A stretch of DNA of 64,000 nt from an uncultured Christensenellaceae bacterium (lineage in GTDB: Bacteria; Bacillota; Clostridia; Christensenellales; Pumilibacteraceae), in the NCBI GenBank assembly GCA_910586925.1, contig CAJUKG010000003.1, positions 124,001-188,000 on the forward strand, given 5' to 3'. The translations under genes were made by a program, and so were the position numbers. Under the pieces are notes generated by a model that was not told where the DNA came from, made no database searches, and saw nothing but the letters and a program-made list of their open reading frames with translations. Below are positions 33,176 to 42,229 of the stretch, piece after piece. Every line of letters starts with the position of its first letter. Position 1 is the first letter of the stretch.

Positions 33176-33204
33176 TTGATTTTTTATTGCATACATGTTA
33201 TAAT
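33176..33204 (+). promoter_or_regulatory. promoter of smc
   Basis: TTGATT (33176-33181) and TATAAT (33199-33204), 17-bp spacer. An ATG 8 nt after the -10 opens an 11-codon frame (33213-33248) that stops 3 nt before the smc start. Confidence 0.8.
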
Positions 33205-33251
33205 TATGCTGTATGTCTGCGCGATTGGCGCGGCTACGGTGGGTATAGACG

Positions 33252-36200
33252 TTGAAATTCAAAAAGCTCTCCCTTTTGGGATTCAAATCCTTCGCGAACA
33301 AACTCGAAGTCAAGTTCGGAGAGGGCATAACGGCTATAGTCGGACCTAACGGTTGCGGCAAGAGTAACGTGGCGGATGCTGTGCGCTGGGTTTTGGGCGA
33401 GCAGTCTGCCAAACTTTTGCGTGGCTCGAATATGCAGGACGTTATTTTCAACGGCACGCAAAAGCGCAAGGCGTTGTCGTACGCCGAGGTTTCGCTCACT
33501 TTCGATAACCATAACCGTTCGCTGTTCCCGTCGTACGAATACGAAGAAGTAGTAGTTACGCGTAAGCTGTTTCGTTCGGGCGAGAGCGAGTATTATCGCA
33601 ACGGCAGTCTGTGCAGGCTTCGCGATATTTCCGAAATGCTTCGCGACGGCGGGTTCGCCATAGAGGGCTACACGATCATCGGTCAAGGTCGGGTAATGGA
33701 AATCATCAATTCCAAGCCCGAGGATCGTCGGTCGATTTTCGAAGAAGCGGCGGGGATTAGCAAATATAAGTATAAGAAGCAGGAAGCCGAACGTAAAAAC
33801 GCGCGTACTCGCGATAACCTCAATCGGCTCAACGACATACTGAGCAACGACACCGAAAGGCTCGCGCCGCTCGCGCGTCAAGCGGAAAAAACGCGCACCT
33901 ATCGCGAGCTTAAAGAGAAACTCAAGTACAACGAAATAAATCTTTACATAAATCAGTTCGAAACGGCGTCGACGTCTAAAGCGGCTATTTCGGAAGTCAT
34001 AGCCGAAATCGACGCTCAAATCGCCGAGAAGCAGGCGGAGCTTGATAAAGCGAAAGCCGACTACAATTTCGCAGTCGGCGAAGTTCAGTCTATCGACGAC
34101 AAGCTCAATGCGTATCACAGCGAAATGCTCGAGCTTTCCGTCGGCAAGCAAAAGGCGGTTGGCGATATCGCCGTCATCAATCAGCGGCTCGACGGGCTTA
34201 ACCGCGAAAATACGGCGTACATGACTGACAACGCCGAGCTTAACGACAGATGCGATTATTACAATGCCACGATCGCCGAAAAGCAGTCGGAACTCAACAG
34301 AAAGACCGAAAAGCTCAAGTCCGACCGCGAAGAATGCGGCAGGATCGGCGAGAAGCATCTCGAGATAGTCGATAAAGTCGCGCGCGAAGAAGCTCGGCTT
34401 GCGGAAGCGCGTCGCGCACTCATTGCGGCTATCGAACGCCGCGCGGCGGTCAATCGCAGCGTCGGCGAGCTTACCGCGGAACGTGCGAATCTCACGCGGC
34501 TCGTCGAGGAATACACCGCGCGCGTCGAAAGCGGCGCGGCGAAGATCGAAGAAACTACGGCAAAACTTTCCGAGCGTCAAGCCGAACTCGATAAACTGCG
34601 CGGCGAGCGCGAGGAATTTGTTGCGCAAAAAGAGCGAGAAACGGCGGAGAGCGGCGAGTGTATCAAAAAGCTCAACGATCTCGTTGCCGAGATAGGACAA
34701 GCCAAGCAGGACTTTTCGGCATTGGCGTCGCGCAAGCGCGTTATCGAGGACGTTCAAAAGGACGCGTATTCGCACGCCGTGCGCAAACTTCTCGACGATG
34801 CGAAAACAGACGGGCGACTCGCTTCCGCGGTCGTGGGCGTCGTGGGACAAGTCATCACCGTCAAAGACGGGTTCGAAGCGGCTATCGACATGGCACTCGG
34901 CTCGGCGGTAAATAACGTCATTACGCACGACGAGGACGGTGCGAAACTGCTCGTCGAGCATCTCAAACGCAATAAGTACGGCAGAGCGACGTTCTTGCCG
35001 ATCACGAGTTTCAAGCCGCGCTCCATAGACGCGCAGTATGAGCATCTGCTCGATCGCGACGGGTGTTTCGGCGTTGCCACGAACGCGATCGAATACGACG
35101 GCAAGTTCGACTCGGTCATGCGCGGACTTCTCGGCGGCACGGTCATAGTGGACAACGTGGATACGGCGGTGGAACTTGCTAAAATGAGCAAGTATTCTTT
35201 CCGTATAGTCACCCTCGACGGCGATATCGTCAGTCAGCAAGGCTCGATTACGGGCGGTAGCAAAAAGTCGGACGCCACCAACGTGTTTGCGCAGGAGCGC
35301 ACGCTCAAAGAGCTTACGACGCAGGTCGATGCGGTCAAAACGCAGATAGAAAAGGCGCAGAACGAGCGCGAAGAACTTAATAAACGCAGCGAATCGCTTG
35401 CACGGCATATCCGCGAACTGTCCGAAGATATTCACGATTACGAACTCATCGAAACGGCGAAGCGTGCGGAGAATACCGCGCTTACCGCGGAACTGAATGC
35501 GATGAGGTCCAATAAAGAGGTTGACGAGGAAGCACTCGCGAATGTCAATTCCCGACTTGCCGATATTATTGCCGATCTCGATCTCGTCGAGAAATCGCAG
35601 GACGAGCTGGAAACGGCGCAACAGGAAAAGAGCGACGGCAGCGATGCCGAGTTCGAGGCGTTGCGGGCGGAACGCGACAGACTGCAAAACAATATCAACG
35701 ATCGCAATCTCGAAATAGTTTCGCTCGAGAAAGATATCGACGCTTTGAATACCGAAATAGCGCGGCTCAAAGGCGAGGTGGTCGCCGCGTCGCAACGCAT
35801 TTCGGCGAACGAAATGTCCATACTTTCCAATAACCGCATAATGCAAAGTTTCGAGGAGCGGTTGCGCGAGCTTACCGACGCCACGTCGGACAATGCCGAC
35901 AAGCACCGTACCGAGATCGAAGAAAAGATAAACGGACTGTCGCAGTACAAAAACGATATGAATAAACTCGCCGTTGACAGCGATGCGGCGCGTACCGAAG
36001 TCAACGCGCATATTTCAGAGCTTACCGAAAAGAAACACGCGCAGGAAATTTCGCTCGCTCAGATCGACGTCAACATGGACCTCATGCAACAGCGTGTCGG
36101 CGAGGAATACGGACTCGGATACGAGGACTGCTTGCAGTTCAAAGACGAAGCGTTCGATGCGGAAGCGGGCGAGCTTGAAATCGCCAAACTGCGTCGGCGC

Positions 36201-36848
36201 ATCGCGAACCTCGGCAATATAAACGAGAACGCCATCGAGGAAGCGCAGGAGCTTTCTCAAAAATGCAGTCATATGACGATGCAACGCGACGACATGATGA
36301 AAAGTCTTGCCGACGAGGACAGGATAATCAAAGAAATGTCGGCGAACATGATGCGCGATTTCGACGATTGTTTCGAGAAGATACGCAGTAATTTCCGCGA
36401 GATCTTCACAGAGCTGTTCAACGGCGGTACGGCGGATCTCGAGCTAACCGAGAACGAGGACCCGCTCGCGCGCGGCGTCGAGATCAAAGCGCAGCCGCCC
36501 GAAAAACAGTTGCAGTCTATCACGCTTTTGTCGGGCGGAGAAAAGACGCTCACCGCGATCGCGATACTTTTCGCGATAATGAAACTGCGCCCCATGCCGT
36601 TCTGCTTGCTCGACGAGATAGAGGCGGCACTCGACGATGCGAACGTCGGACGCGTCGCGGCGATGCTCAAAAAGTTCTCCGACAATACTCAGCTCATTGC
36701 CATTACGCACAGAAAGCCGACTATGGAAATGGCGGACTGTCTGTACGGCGTGACGATGGAGGAAAAAGGCGTATCGTCCATTGTTTCGGTGCGACTCGCG
36801 GACGCGCTCAAGAACGCGGAAACGATCGACGCGGACGACGCGAATTAA
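33252..36848 (+). CDS. smc: chromosome segregation protein SMC
   Basis: A 1198-residue SMC ATPase of the condensin complex. Head: MKFKKLSLLGFKSFAN start, Walker A GPNGCGKSN (about 31-39). Coiled coils occupy about 170-500 and 670-1010, with a hinge around 515-650 (VVGVVGQVITVKDGFEAAI, GRATFLPI). C-terminal head: signature LLSGGEKTLTAIA (about 1095-1108), Walker B FCLLDEIEAALDD (about 1118-1130) and the His of the ITHRK switch. Translation starts at TTG 33252, the only start that gives the family N-terminus; GGTGGG lies 8 nt upstream. smc-ftsY order is typical for Bacillota. Confidence 0.97.
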   Translation: MKFKKLSLLGFKSFANKLEVKFGEGITAIVGPNGCGKSNVADAVRWVLGEQSAKLLRGSNMQDVIFNGTQKRKALSYAEVSLTFDNHNRSLFPSYEYEEVVVTRKLFRSGESEYYRNGSLCRLRDISEMLRDGGFAIEGYTIIGQGRVMEIINSKPEDRRSIFEEAAGISKYKYKKQEAERKNARTRDNLNRLNDILSNDTERLAPLARQAEKTRTYRELKEKLKYNEINLYINQFETASTSKAAISEVIAEIDAQIAEKQAELDKAKADYNFAVGEVQSIDDKLNAYHSEMLELSVGKQKAVGDIAVINQRLDGLNRENTAYMTDNAELNDRCDYYNATIAEKQSELNRKTEKLKSDREECGRIGEKHLEIVDKVAREEARLAEARRALIAAIERRAAVNRSVGELTAERANLTRLVEEYTARVESGAAKIEETTAKLSERQAELDKLRGEREEFVAQKERETAESGECIKKLNDLVAEIGQAKQDFSALASRKRVIEDVQKDAYSHAVRKLLDDAKTDGRLASAVVGVVGQVITVKDGFEAAIDMALGSAVNNVITHDEDGAKLLVEHLKRNKYGRATFLPITSFKPRSIDAQYEHLLDRDGCFGVATNAIEYDGKFDSVMRGLLGGTVIVDNVDTAVELAKMSKYSFRIVTLDGDIVSQQGSITGGSKKSDATNVFAQERTLKELTTQVDAVKTQIEKAQNEREELNKRSESLARHIRELSEDIHDYELIETAKRAENTALTAELNAMRSNKEVDEEALANVNSRLADIIADLDLVEKSQDELETAQQEKSDGSDAEFEALRAERDRLQNNINDRNLEIVSLEKDIDALNTEIARLKGEVVAASQRISANEMSILSNNRIMQSFEERLRELTDATSDNADKHRTEIEEKINGLSQYKNDMNKLAVDSDAARTEVNAHISELTEKKHAQEISLAQIDVNMDLMQQRVGEEYGLGYEDCLQFKDEAFDAEAGELEIAKLRRRIANLGNINENAIEEAQELSQKCSHMTMQRDDMMKSLADEDRIIKEMSANMMRDFDDCFEKIRSNFREIFTELFNGGTADLELTENEDPLARGVEIKAQPPEKQLQSITLLSGGEKTLTAIAILFAIMKLRPMPFCLLDEIEAALDDANVGRVAAMLKKFSDNTQLIAITHRKPTMEMADCLYGVTMEEKGVSSIVSVRLADALKNAETIDADDAN

Positions 36849-36876
36849 CACAAAGTATTTTTATTAAGGAACTGCC

Positions 36877-37782
36877 ATGGGACTTTTTTCTAAGATAAAA
36901 GAAGGGTTGAAACGCACAAAAGAAGCCATTGCTTACAAGCTCAACAAGCTGTTTACGGGCGGCGTACTCACCGACGATTTTTACGACGAGCTTGAAATGA
37001 CGCTTATTTCCTCCGATATCGGCGCGGAAACCACCGATATTATCATGGACAGACTTAAAGACGAGATAGATAAGCGGCATATCCGCGATACCGGTGCGGT
37101 GCGCGGTTTGCTCAAAGATATTCTCGTAGAGCTTCTCGAGGAGAACGAAAAGCCCGATTACGAATACCCGCTCGTCATCATGCTTTCGGGCGTGAACGGC
37201 GTCGGCAAGACGACGGCTATAGGAAAACTCGCAAAGAAGTTCAAGAAAATGGGTAAGTCGGTCACGGTCGCGGCGGCGGATACGTTTCGTGCGGCGGCGT
37301 CCGATCAGCTATCGGTGTGGACGGAGCGCGCGGGCGTGCGTCTCATCAAGCACGCGGAGGGCGCGGATCCTGCGGCGGTCGTGTTCGATGCGGCGCAAAG
37401 CGTAAAGAGCAAGAACGGCGACGTGCTTCTCATAGACACCGCCGGGCGTCTGCATAATAAAAAGAATCTCATGGAGGAGCTGAAGAAGATCTCCCGCGTT
37501 GTCGATCGCGAACTTCCCGATGCGACGGTGCTCAATTATATTGTGCTCGACGCGACGACGGGGCAAAACGCGATTTCGCAAGTGGACATCTTTAACGAGG
37601 CTATCGACATTGACGGCATTATTCTCACAAAGCTCGACGGCACGGCAAAAGGCGGCGTCGTGCTCGCGATCGCGGGCGAACTCGGCGTGCCCGTGGTGTA
37701 TATAGGCGTCGGCGAGGGAATAGACGACCTCGAGGACTTCGACGCCGAAGAATTTGCCGCGGGAATTATGGGCGACGAATAA
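36877..37782 (+). CDS. ftsY: signal recognition particle receptor FtsY
   Basis: A 301-residue SRP receptor GTPase. An N-domain helical bundle (about 1-85) is followed by the G domain with GVNGVGKTT (about 106-114), DTFRAAASDQL, DTAGRLHNK, TKLDGTAKGG and the closing GVGEGIDDLEDF. It lacks the long acidic A-domain of E. coli FtsY, as in most Gram-positives, and carries a basic amphipathic N-terminus (MGLFSKIKEGLKRTKEAI) for membrane contact. It docks Ffh-bound ribosomes at the membrane. A terminator follows, separating it from ylxM-ffh. Confidence 0.97.
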   Translation: MGLFSKIKEGLKRTKEAIAYKLNKLFTGGVLTDDFYDELEMTLISSDIGAETTDIIMDRLKDEIDKRHIRDTGAVRGLLKDILVELLEENEKPDYEYPLVIMLSGVNGVGKTTAIGKLAKKFKKMGKSVTVAAADTFRAAASDQLSVWTERAGVRLIKHAEGADPAAVVFDAAQSVKSKNGDVLLIDTAGRLHNKKNLMEELKKISRVVDRELPDATVLNYIVLDATTGQNAISQVDIFNEAIDIDGIILTKLDGTAKGGVVLAIAGELGVPVVYIGVGEGIDDLEDFDAEEFAAGIMGDE

Positions 37783-37807
37783 AGAGCTTGCGACTGCGGT
37801 TATGTAC

Positions 37808-37848
37808 AAGATCCTTTCCGAAAACACTGTTCGGGAAGGATCTTTTTC
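37808..37848 (+). terminator. terminator after ftsY
   Basis: 15-bp stem AAGATCCTTTCCGAA (37808-37822) with 37830-37844 (one T-G pair), 7-nt loop, then T-run. Confidence 0.88.
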
Positions 37849-37889
37849 GTAAAAAATCTTTTTAATATCGAAAATACGGTGTAAAACGT

Positions 37890-37918
37890 TTGATTTTTGT
37901 TGGGGTATGGTATATAAT
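37890..37918 (+). promoter_or_regulatory. promoter of the ylxM-ffh-rpsP operon
   Basis: TTGATT (37890-37895) and TATAAT (37913-37918), 17-bp spacer. Confidence 0.8.
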
Positions 37919-37960
37919 ATAGTGGTGTAAAGATATTTTACTTTGCACCTGTCGCACATT

Positions 37961-38290
37961 ATGCCCAAGGATTTGGAAATAAGCAGGCTGTGCGATGCGT
38001 ATGGCGCATTGCTGACCGAAAATATGTTGCGCACCGTGCGGGCGTATTACGATTACGATTTGTCGCTCGCCGAGATCGCGGAGGAGTGCGGCATTACCCG
38101 TCAAGCGGTGCTTTGCAGGCTCCGTCAGGCGGAGGGCAAGTTACGCGAACTCGAGAGCGCGGTGGGGCTTGTGCGAAAAAGCGACGAGCTTCTCGATAAG
38201 ATCAACGCGGCGCGGCGCGCGCTCGAAACGGACGCCGAACGCGGCAGGAGTTTGCTCGACGGGATCATCACCGAATTAAGCGAGAGGTAG
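37961..38290 (+). CDS. ylxM: YlxM/p13-like helix-turn-helix protein
   Basis: A 109-residue protein with a sigma-70 region 4-like helix-turn-helix: YYDYDLSLAEIAEECGITRQAVLCRLRQAE (about 29-58). This is the YlxM family, always just upstream of ffh in Bacillota and reported to bind SRP. ATG 37961 is used; an in-frame TTG 18 nt upstream is possible, and neither has a clear ribosome site. One base separates it from ffh. Confidence 0.9.
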   Translation: MPKDLEISRLCDAYGALLTENMLRTVRAYYDYDLSLAEIAEECGITRQAVLCRLRQAEGKLRELESAVGLVRKSDELLDKINAARRALETDAERGRSLLDGIITELSER

Positions 38291-38291
38291 T

Positions 38292-39635
38292 ATGGGATTA
38301 TTTTCATCGCTTGCCGAAAAGCTCGGCAATGTATTTTCCAAAATAACGTCGCGAGGCAAGCTGACCGAGGGCGACATAAAGCAGGCTATGCGCGAGATAC
38401 GCGTCGCGCTTCTCGAAGCGGACGTCAATTATGCCGTCGTCAAGAGTTTTGTCGCGCGAGTGTCCGAAAAAGCCGTCGGCGAGCAGGTGCTTAAATCGCT
38501 CACGCCCGGACAGCAGGTAGTAAAGATCGTCAACGAGGAATTGATCGAGCTTATGGGTTCTACGAATTCCAAGCTCGAAGTCGCGCCGAAGCCGCCTACC
38601 GTGATAATGATGTGCGGTTTGCAAGGCGCGGGCAAAACCACTTTTTGCGGCAAGCTCGGCGCGTATCTTGTCAAGCAGGGTAAAAAGCCTATGTTTGCGG
38701 CATGCGACGTGTACCGTCCCGCGGCTATCAATCAGTTGCAGGTCGTAGGAAAAAAAGTCAATATTCCCGTATTCGAACAGGGCGCGGGCAATCCCGTCAA
38801 GATCGCCGCCGCCGCAGTAGACGAGGCGATCAAGCTCGGTTACGATACGGTCATTATAGATACGGCGGGTCGGTTGCATATCAACGAGCAACTGATGAAC
38901 GAGCTTAAACAGATCAAAGAAAAGACTGCGCCCGCGGAAATACTTCTCACTGTCGACGCAATGACAGGTCAAGACGCGGTTAACGTTGCCGAAACGTTCA
39001 ATAACGAACTCGACATTACGGGCGTGGTGCTTACCAAGCTCGACGGCGATACCCGCGGCGGCGCGGCACTTTCCATTCGTTCTGTTACAGGTAAACCGAT
39101 TAAGTTTTGCGGCACCGGCGAAAAACCGACCGACATCGAGCCGTTTTATCCGGACAGAATGGCGTCGCGCATACTCGGCATGGGCGACGTGCTCACTCTT
39201 ATAGAGAAGGCGCAGGAAGCCGTCAGCGAGGAAGAACTTAAGCGCATGGAAAAGCGCATGCGCGAAAATAAATTCACGCTCGAGGACTTTCTTACTCAAT
39301 TCAAGCAGCTCGCAAAGATGGGCGACATAAACGAAGTGGTCGCTATGATACCGGGAATGAATAAAGCGAACGTCGACGCGAAAGCGGTGGATGAACGCAT
39401 AGCCAAGTATAAGGCGATAATTCTTTCCATGACGCCGTACGAGCGCACGCATCCCGAGGTCATCAAGTCGTCGCGCCGCAAGCGCGTGGCGGCGGGCAGC
39501 GGGACGAGCGTGCAGGAAGTCAACGCGCTTTTGAAGCAGTACGACCAGACCCGCGAAATGATGAAGATGGCGGCGTCGGGAAAAATGCCGCAAATGCAGC
39601 AAAAGATCATCAGGCAAAAACGTCGGTTCAGGTAG
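38292..39635 (+). CDS. ffh: signal recognition particle protein Ffh
   Basis: A 447-residue SRP54 homologue that binds signal peptides and SRP RNA. N domain about 1-90, G domain with GLQGAGKTTFCGKL (about 107-120), DVYRPAAINQL, DTAGRLH, TKLDGDTRGG, then an M domain from about 300 with MIPGMNKAN and the RNA-binding SSRRKRVAAGSGTSVQEVN helix (about 395-413), and a Met-rich end (MMKMAASGKMPQMQQK). GAGAGGTAGT precedes the ATG. Partner of FtsY encoded upstream. Confidence 0.97.
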   Translation: MGLFSSLAEKLGNVFSKITSRGKLTEGDIKQAMREIRVALLEADVNYAVVKSFVARVSEKAVGEQVLKSLTPGQQVVKIVNEELIELMGSTNSKLEVAPKPPTVIMMCGLQGAGKTTFCGKLGAYLVKQGKKPMFAACDVYRPAAINQLQVVGKKVNIPVFEQGAGNPVKIAAAAVDEAIKLGYDTVIIDTAGRLHINEQLMNELKQIKEKTAPAEILLTVDAMTGQDAVNVAETFNNELDITGVVLTKLDGDTRGGAALSIRSVTGKPIKFCGTGEKPTDIEPFYPDRMASRILGMGDVLTLIEKAQEAVSEEELKRMEKRMRENKFTLEDFLTQFKQLAKMGDINEVVAMIPGMNKANVDAKAVDERIAKYKAIILSMTPYERTHPEVIKSSRRKRVAAGSGTSVQEVNALLKQYDQTREMMKMAASGKMPQMQQKIIRQKRRFR

Positions 39636-39692
39636 TTTCCGTTTCGACGTCGGGCATAAAAATCGAAATCAACTTTTTTCAAGGAGAAAATC

Positions 39693-39983
39693 ATGGTAAA
39701 AATCAGACTTACACGCTTGGGCGATCACAAATCCCCCTTCTACCGCATTATCGTCGCGGACTCCCGTTCGCCGCGTGACGGCAAGTTCATCGAAGTGCTC
39801 GGCACTTATGATCCGCATCTCGACGACGGCTTGAAAGTAGACGTCGAGAAAGCGAAGAAATGGCTCGCAAACGGCGCACAGCCGACGGATACCGTTCGCG
39901 CGTTGCTCGTCAATGCGGGCGCGATGACGACTAAAAAGTCCACACAAAAGACCAAGGTCGAGAAGAAGAAAAAGTCGGAGTAA
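39693..39983 (+). CDS. rpsP: 30S ribosomal protein S16
   Basis: A 96-residue S16 with the full family pattern: MVKIRLTRLGDHKSPFYRIIVADSR, then FIEVLGTYDP and AKKWLANGAQPTDTVRALL. A Lys-rich tail ends the protein. AAGGAG is placed 8 nt before the ATG. The order ffh-rpsP-khpA-rimM-trmD is standard for Bacillota. Confidence 0.97.
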   Translation: MVKIRLTRLGDHKSPFYRIIVADSRSPRDGKFIEVLGTYDPHLDDGLKVDVEKAKKWLANGAQPTDTVRALLVNAGAMTTKKSTQKTKVEKKKKSE

Positions 39984-39989
39984 TACGGC

Positions 39990-40208
39990 ATGACGGAGCT
40001 TGTTAAGTATATCGTGACCGCGCTTGTCGACGACAAGGACGGCGTAAAAGTCACAGAGGACGGCGACGTCATTACGGTGTCGGTTGCAAAAGACGATATC
40101 GGCAAAGTGATCGGCAAGCAAGGCAGGATAATCAAGTCGCTTCGCGCGGTGGTGAAAGCCGCTTCCGTCAAGCAGGGCAGAAACTGCACGGTCGAGATCG
40201 ACGAATAA
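39990..40208 (+). CDS. khpA: KH-domain RNA-binding protein KhpA
   Basis: A 72-residue single KH domain (YlqC/KhpA). The GxxG loop reads IGKQGRI (about 44-50), preceded by VAKDDIGKVIG. With KhpB it binds small RNAs and mRNAs in Bacillota. It lies 6 bp after rpsP and its TAA shares its last A with the ATG of rimM. Confidence 0.94.
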   Translation: MTELVKYIVTALVDDKDGVKVTEDGDVITVSVAKDDIGKVIGKQGRIIKSLRAVVKAASVKQGRNCTVEIDE

Positions 40209-40723
40209 TGATTACCGTAGGACAAATCACAAAACCGCAAGGCGTGCGCGGCGAAGTCAAGGTCATTCCCATGACCGACGACCCGTCGCGCTTTTGCTTG
40301 TTGAAAACAGTCACCGTCGGCAGTCGCGTGCTCAAAATTGCCGCGGTGCGCGTTGCGTCGGACGCCGTGTATATCAAATTCGACGGCGTGAACGACCGCA
40401 ATGCGGCGGAAACGTTGCGCGGCGAATATCTCGCTATAGACCGTGCGGCGGCAGTGCCGCTTGACGACGGCGAGTTTTTCATCGCCGATCTTATAGGCGC
40501 GAAACTCGCGGCGCGGCGCGACGGCAATGCGGAAACGGTAGGAAAAATTCTTGCCGTGCAAAATTTCGGCGCGGCGGACGTGTTCACGGTGAAGTGCGAT
40601 AACGGCAAGGAGATGACGTTCGCGTTTGTCGCGGCTCTGTGCGCGGAATACGACGAAAACGCAAACACATTATATGTAGACGGCGGCAAGCTGGACGAAG
40701 TAGCCGTATATGATGAAGATTAA
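40208..40723 (+). CDS. rimM: ribosome maturation factor RimM
   Basis: A 171-residue RimM that helps 30S head assembly around S19. The N-terminal barrel starts ITVGQITKPQGVRGEVKV (about 2-19); the C-terminal PRC-barrel has FFIADLIGAKL (about 95-105) and ends in VDGGKLDEVAVYDED. It overlaps khpA by one base and trmD by 14 bp, so the operon is tightly coupled. Confidence 0.94.
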   Translation: MITVGQITKPQGVRGEVKVIPMTDDPSRFCLLKTVTVGSRVLKIAAVRVASDAVYIKFDGVNDRNAAETLRGEYLAIDRAAAVPLDDGEFFIADLIGAKLAARRDGNAETVGKILAVQNFGAADVFTVKCDNGKEMTFAFVAALCAEYDENANTLYVDGGKLDEVAVYDED

Positions 40724-41396
40724 GATATTGACGCTTTTTCCCGCCATGTTCGACTGCATGCACGAGAGTATAGTCGGTCGGGCAATAAAATCGGGCATAA
40801 TAGATTTCGAGGCGGTGGATATTCGCAGGTATTCGCGGGACAAGCATTTTAAGTGCGACGATACCCCGTACGGTGGCGGCGCGGGCATGGTCATGACTGC
40901 GCAGCCTATTTTCGATTGCATTAACGCGATCGACCCCGACCATGAGTATTTGCGTGTATACATGTCGCCCAAAGGCGAACGGCTTTCGGACGGGCTTTGT
41001 CGCGAGCTTGCGCGAAACGACAATTTGCTCATACTCTGCGGTCATTACGAAGGCGTCGATCAGCGCGTGCTCGATCTTTGCATAGACAGGGAAATTTCCA
41101 TCGGCGATTACGTGCTTTCGGGCGGCGAGCTTGCGGCGATGGTTGTCGCCGACGCTACCGCGCGGTTTGTGGACGGCGTGCTCGGTTGCAGCGATTCTCA
41201 CGAAGACGAGAGTTTTTCGGACGGACTGCTCGAATATCCGCATTACACGCGCCCGCCCGAGTTTATGGGATTGAAAGTGCCCGAAGTGCTTTTGAACGGC
41301 AACCACAAAGAAATAGAAAAATTCAGGCGACAAAAGAGCGAGGAGATCACTCGCGCCCGCCGACCCGATCTGCTCGGCAAAAAGGACGGGGAGTGA
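40710..41396 (+). CDS. trmD: tRNA (guanine-37-N1)-methyltransferase
   Basis: A 228-residue TrmD, a SPOUT methyltransferase that makes m1G37 and prevents frameshifting. Starts MMKIKILTLFPAMFD, with YGGGAGMVM (about 51-59), YMSPKGERLSD, LCGHYEGVDQRV and SIGDYVLSGGELA (the trefoil-knot SAM site, about 130-142), and the domain-swapped ETRRPDLL equivalent EITRARRPDLL near the end. Its TGA overlaps the next ATG. rplS, which often follows trmD, is absent. Confidence 0.96.
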   Translation: MMKIKILTLFPAMFDCMHESIVGRAIKSGIIDFEAVDIRRYSRDKHFKCDDTPYGGGAGMVMTAQPIFDCINAIDPDHEYLRVYMSPKGERLSDGLCRELARNDNLLILCGHYEGVDQRVLDLCIDREISIGDYVLSGGELAAMVVADATARFVDGVLGCSDSHEDESFSDGLLEYPHYTRPPEFMGLKVPEVLLNGNHKEIEKFRRQKSEEITRARRPDLLGKKDGE

Positions 41397-42229
41397 TGGA
41401 TATAAATTGGTTTCCCGGGCACATGGCGAAGTCCATGCGCGAGATAGAGAGCAATCTCAAAGCGTGCGATTGCGTGCTGTACGTTCTCGACAGCCGAGCG
41501 GTTCGGTCGTGTTTTAATCCGAGCTTTGACGGAATGATAAATATTCCGACGGTGTACGTGCTCAATAAAACGGATACCGTCGCAGAAGAAGTGACGGTCG
41601 GGTGGCTCGATAAACTAAACGGCGGCGGAAATATCGCGGTCGCCGTCGAGGGCACGAGTTCGGCGTGTCGCAAAAAACTGCTGTTTGCGGTCAAAAAGGC
41701 GTGCGCCGCCACTCTCGACAGACAAAAGCGACGCGGTATCAACGAGCATGTGCGAGCAATGGTGCTCGGCGTGCCGAATACGGGTAAGTCTACCGTGATA
41801 AACAGCCTTTGCGGCAAAGCTCGGCTCGTTACCGGCAATCGTGCGGGGGTCACGCGTTCGGTCGGTTGGGCGCGCGTCGACAGCACGCTCGATCTTCTCG
41901 ATACTCCCGGCACGCTGTATCCGAAAATCACCGACAGAAAGATCGGCGAAAATCTCGCGATCATCGGCAGCATAAAAGACGAAGTGATAGATCCTTCAGA
42001 GCTTGCCGTCGCACTCGTTTCGCGGCTTAACGGTATCGACGAGGGCATACTCGCGTCGAGGTACGGCGAGAACGTAGAAGCGAGTTTCGCGGGGCTTGAG
42101 ACGGTTGCGAAAAAACGCGGATTCAAAATTCGCGGCGGCGAGTTCGATACCGACCGCGCGGCTGCGGCACTTCTCGACGACTACCGCAAGTGTCGGCTGG
42201 GCAAGATCGCATTGGAGTATGCAAACTGA
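41396..42229 (+). CDS. rbgA: ribosome biogenesis GTPase RbgA
   Basis: A 277-residue circularly permuted GTPase (YlqF/RbgA) needed for late 50S assembly. Motif order is G4-G5-G1-G2-G3: LNKTD (about 54-58), then G1 GVPNTGKST (about 124-132) and G3 DTPGTLYP. It begins MDINWFPGHMAKS, the family start, at an ATG overlapping the trmD stop. The C-terminal helical RNA-binding domain follows from about 190. Tight coupling to rnhB (1-bp overlap). Confidence 0.95.
   Translation: MDINWFPGHMAKSMREIESNLKACDCVLYVLDSRAVRSCFNPSFDGMINIPTVYVLNKTDTVAEEVTVGWLDKLNGGGNIAVAVEGTSSACRKKLLFAVKKACAATLDRQKRRGINEHVRAMVLGVPNTGKSTVINSLCGKARLVTGNRAGVTRSVGWARVDSTLDLLDTPGTLYPKITDRKIGENLAIIGSIKDEVIDPSELAVALVSRLNGIDEGILASRYGENVEASFAGLETVAKKRGFKIRGGEFDTDRAAAALLDDYRKCRLGKIALEYAN

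Noticed and set aside
33234..36011. 925-codon open frame antisense to smc
   Set aside because: Shadow of a G/C-ending codon pattern; translation is low-complexity Arg/Phe/Val-rich and matches nothing.
40997..41395. N-terminal extension of RbgA overlapping trmD
   Set aside because: The frame is open but Arg-rich shadow sequence; the family start MDINWFPGHM is at 41396.
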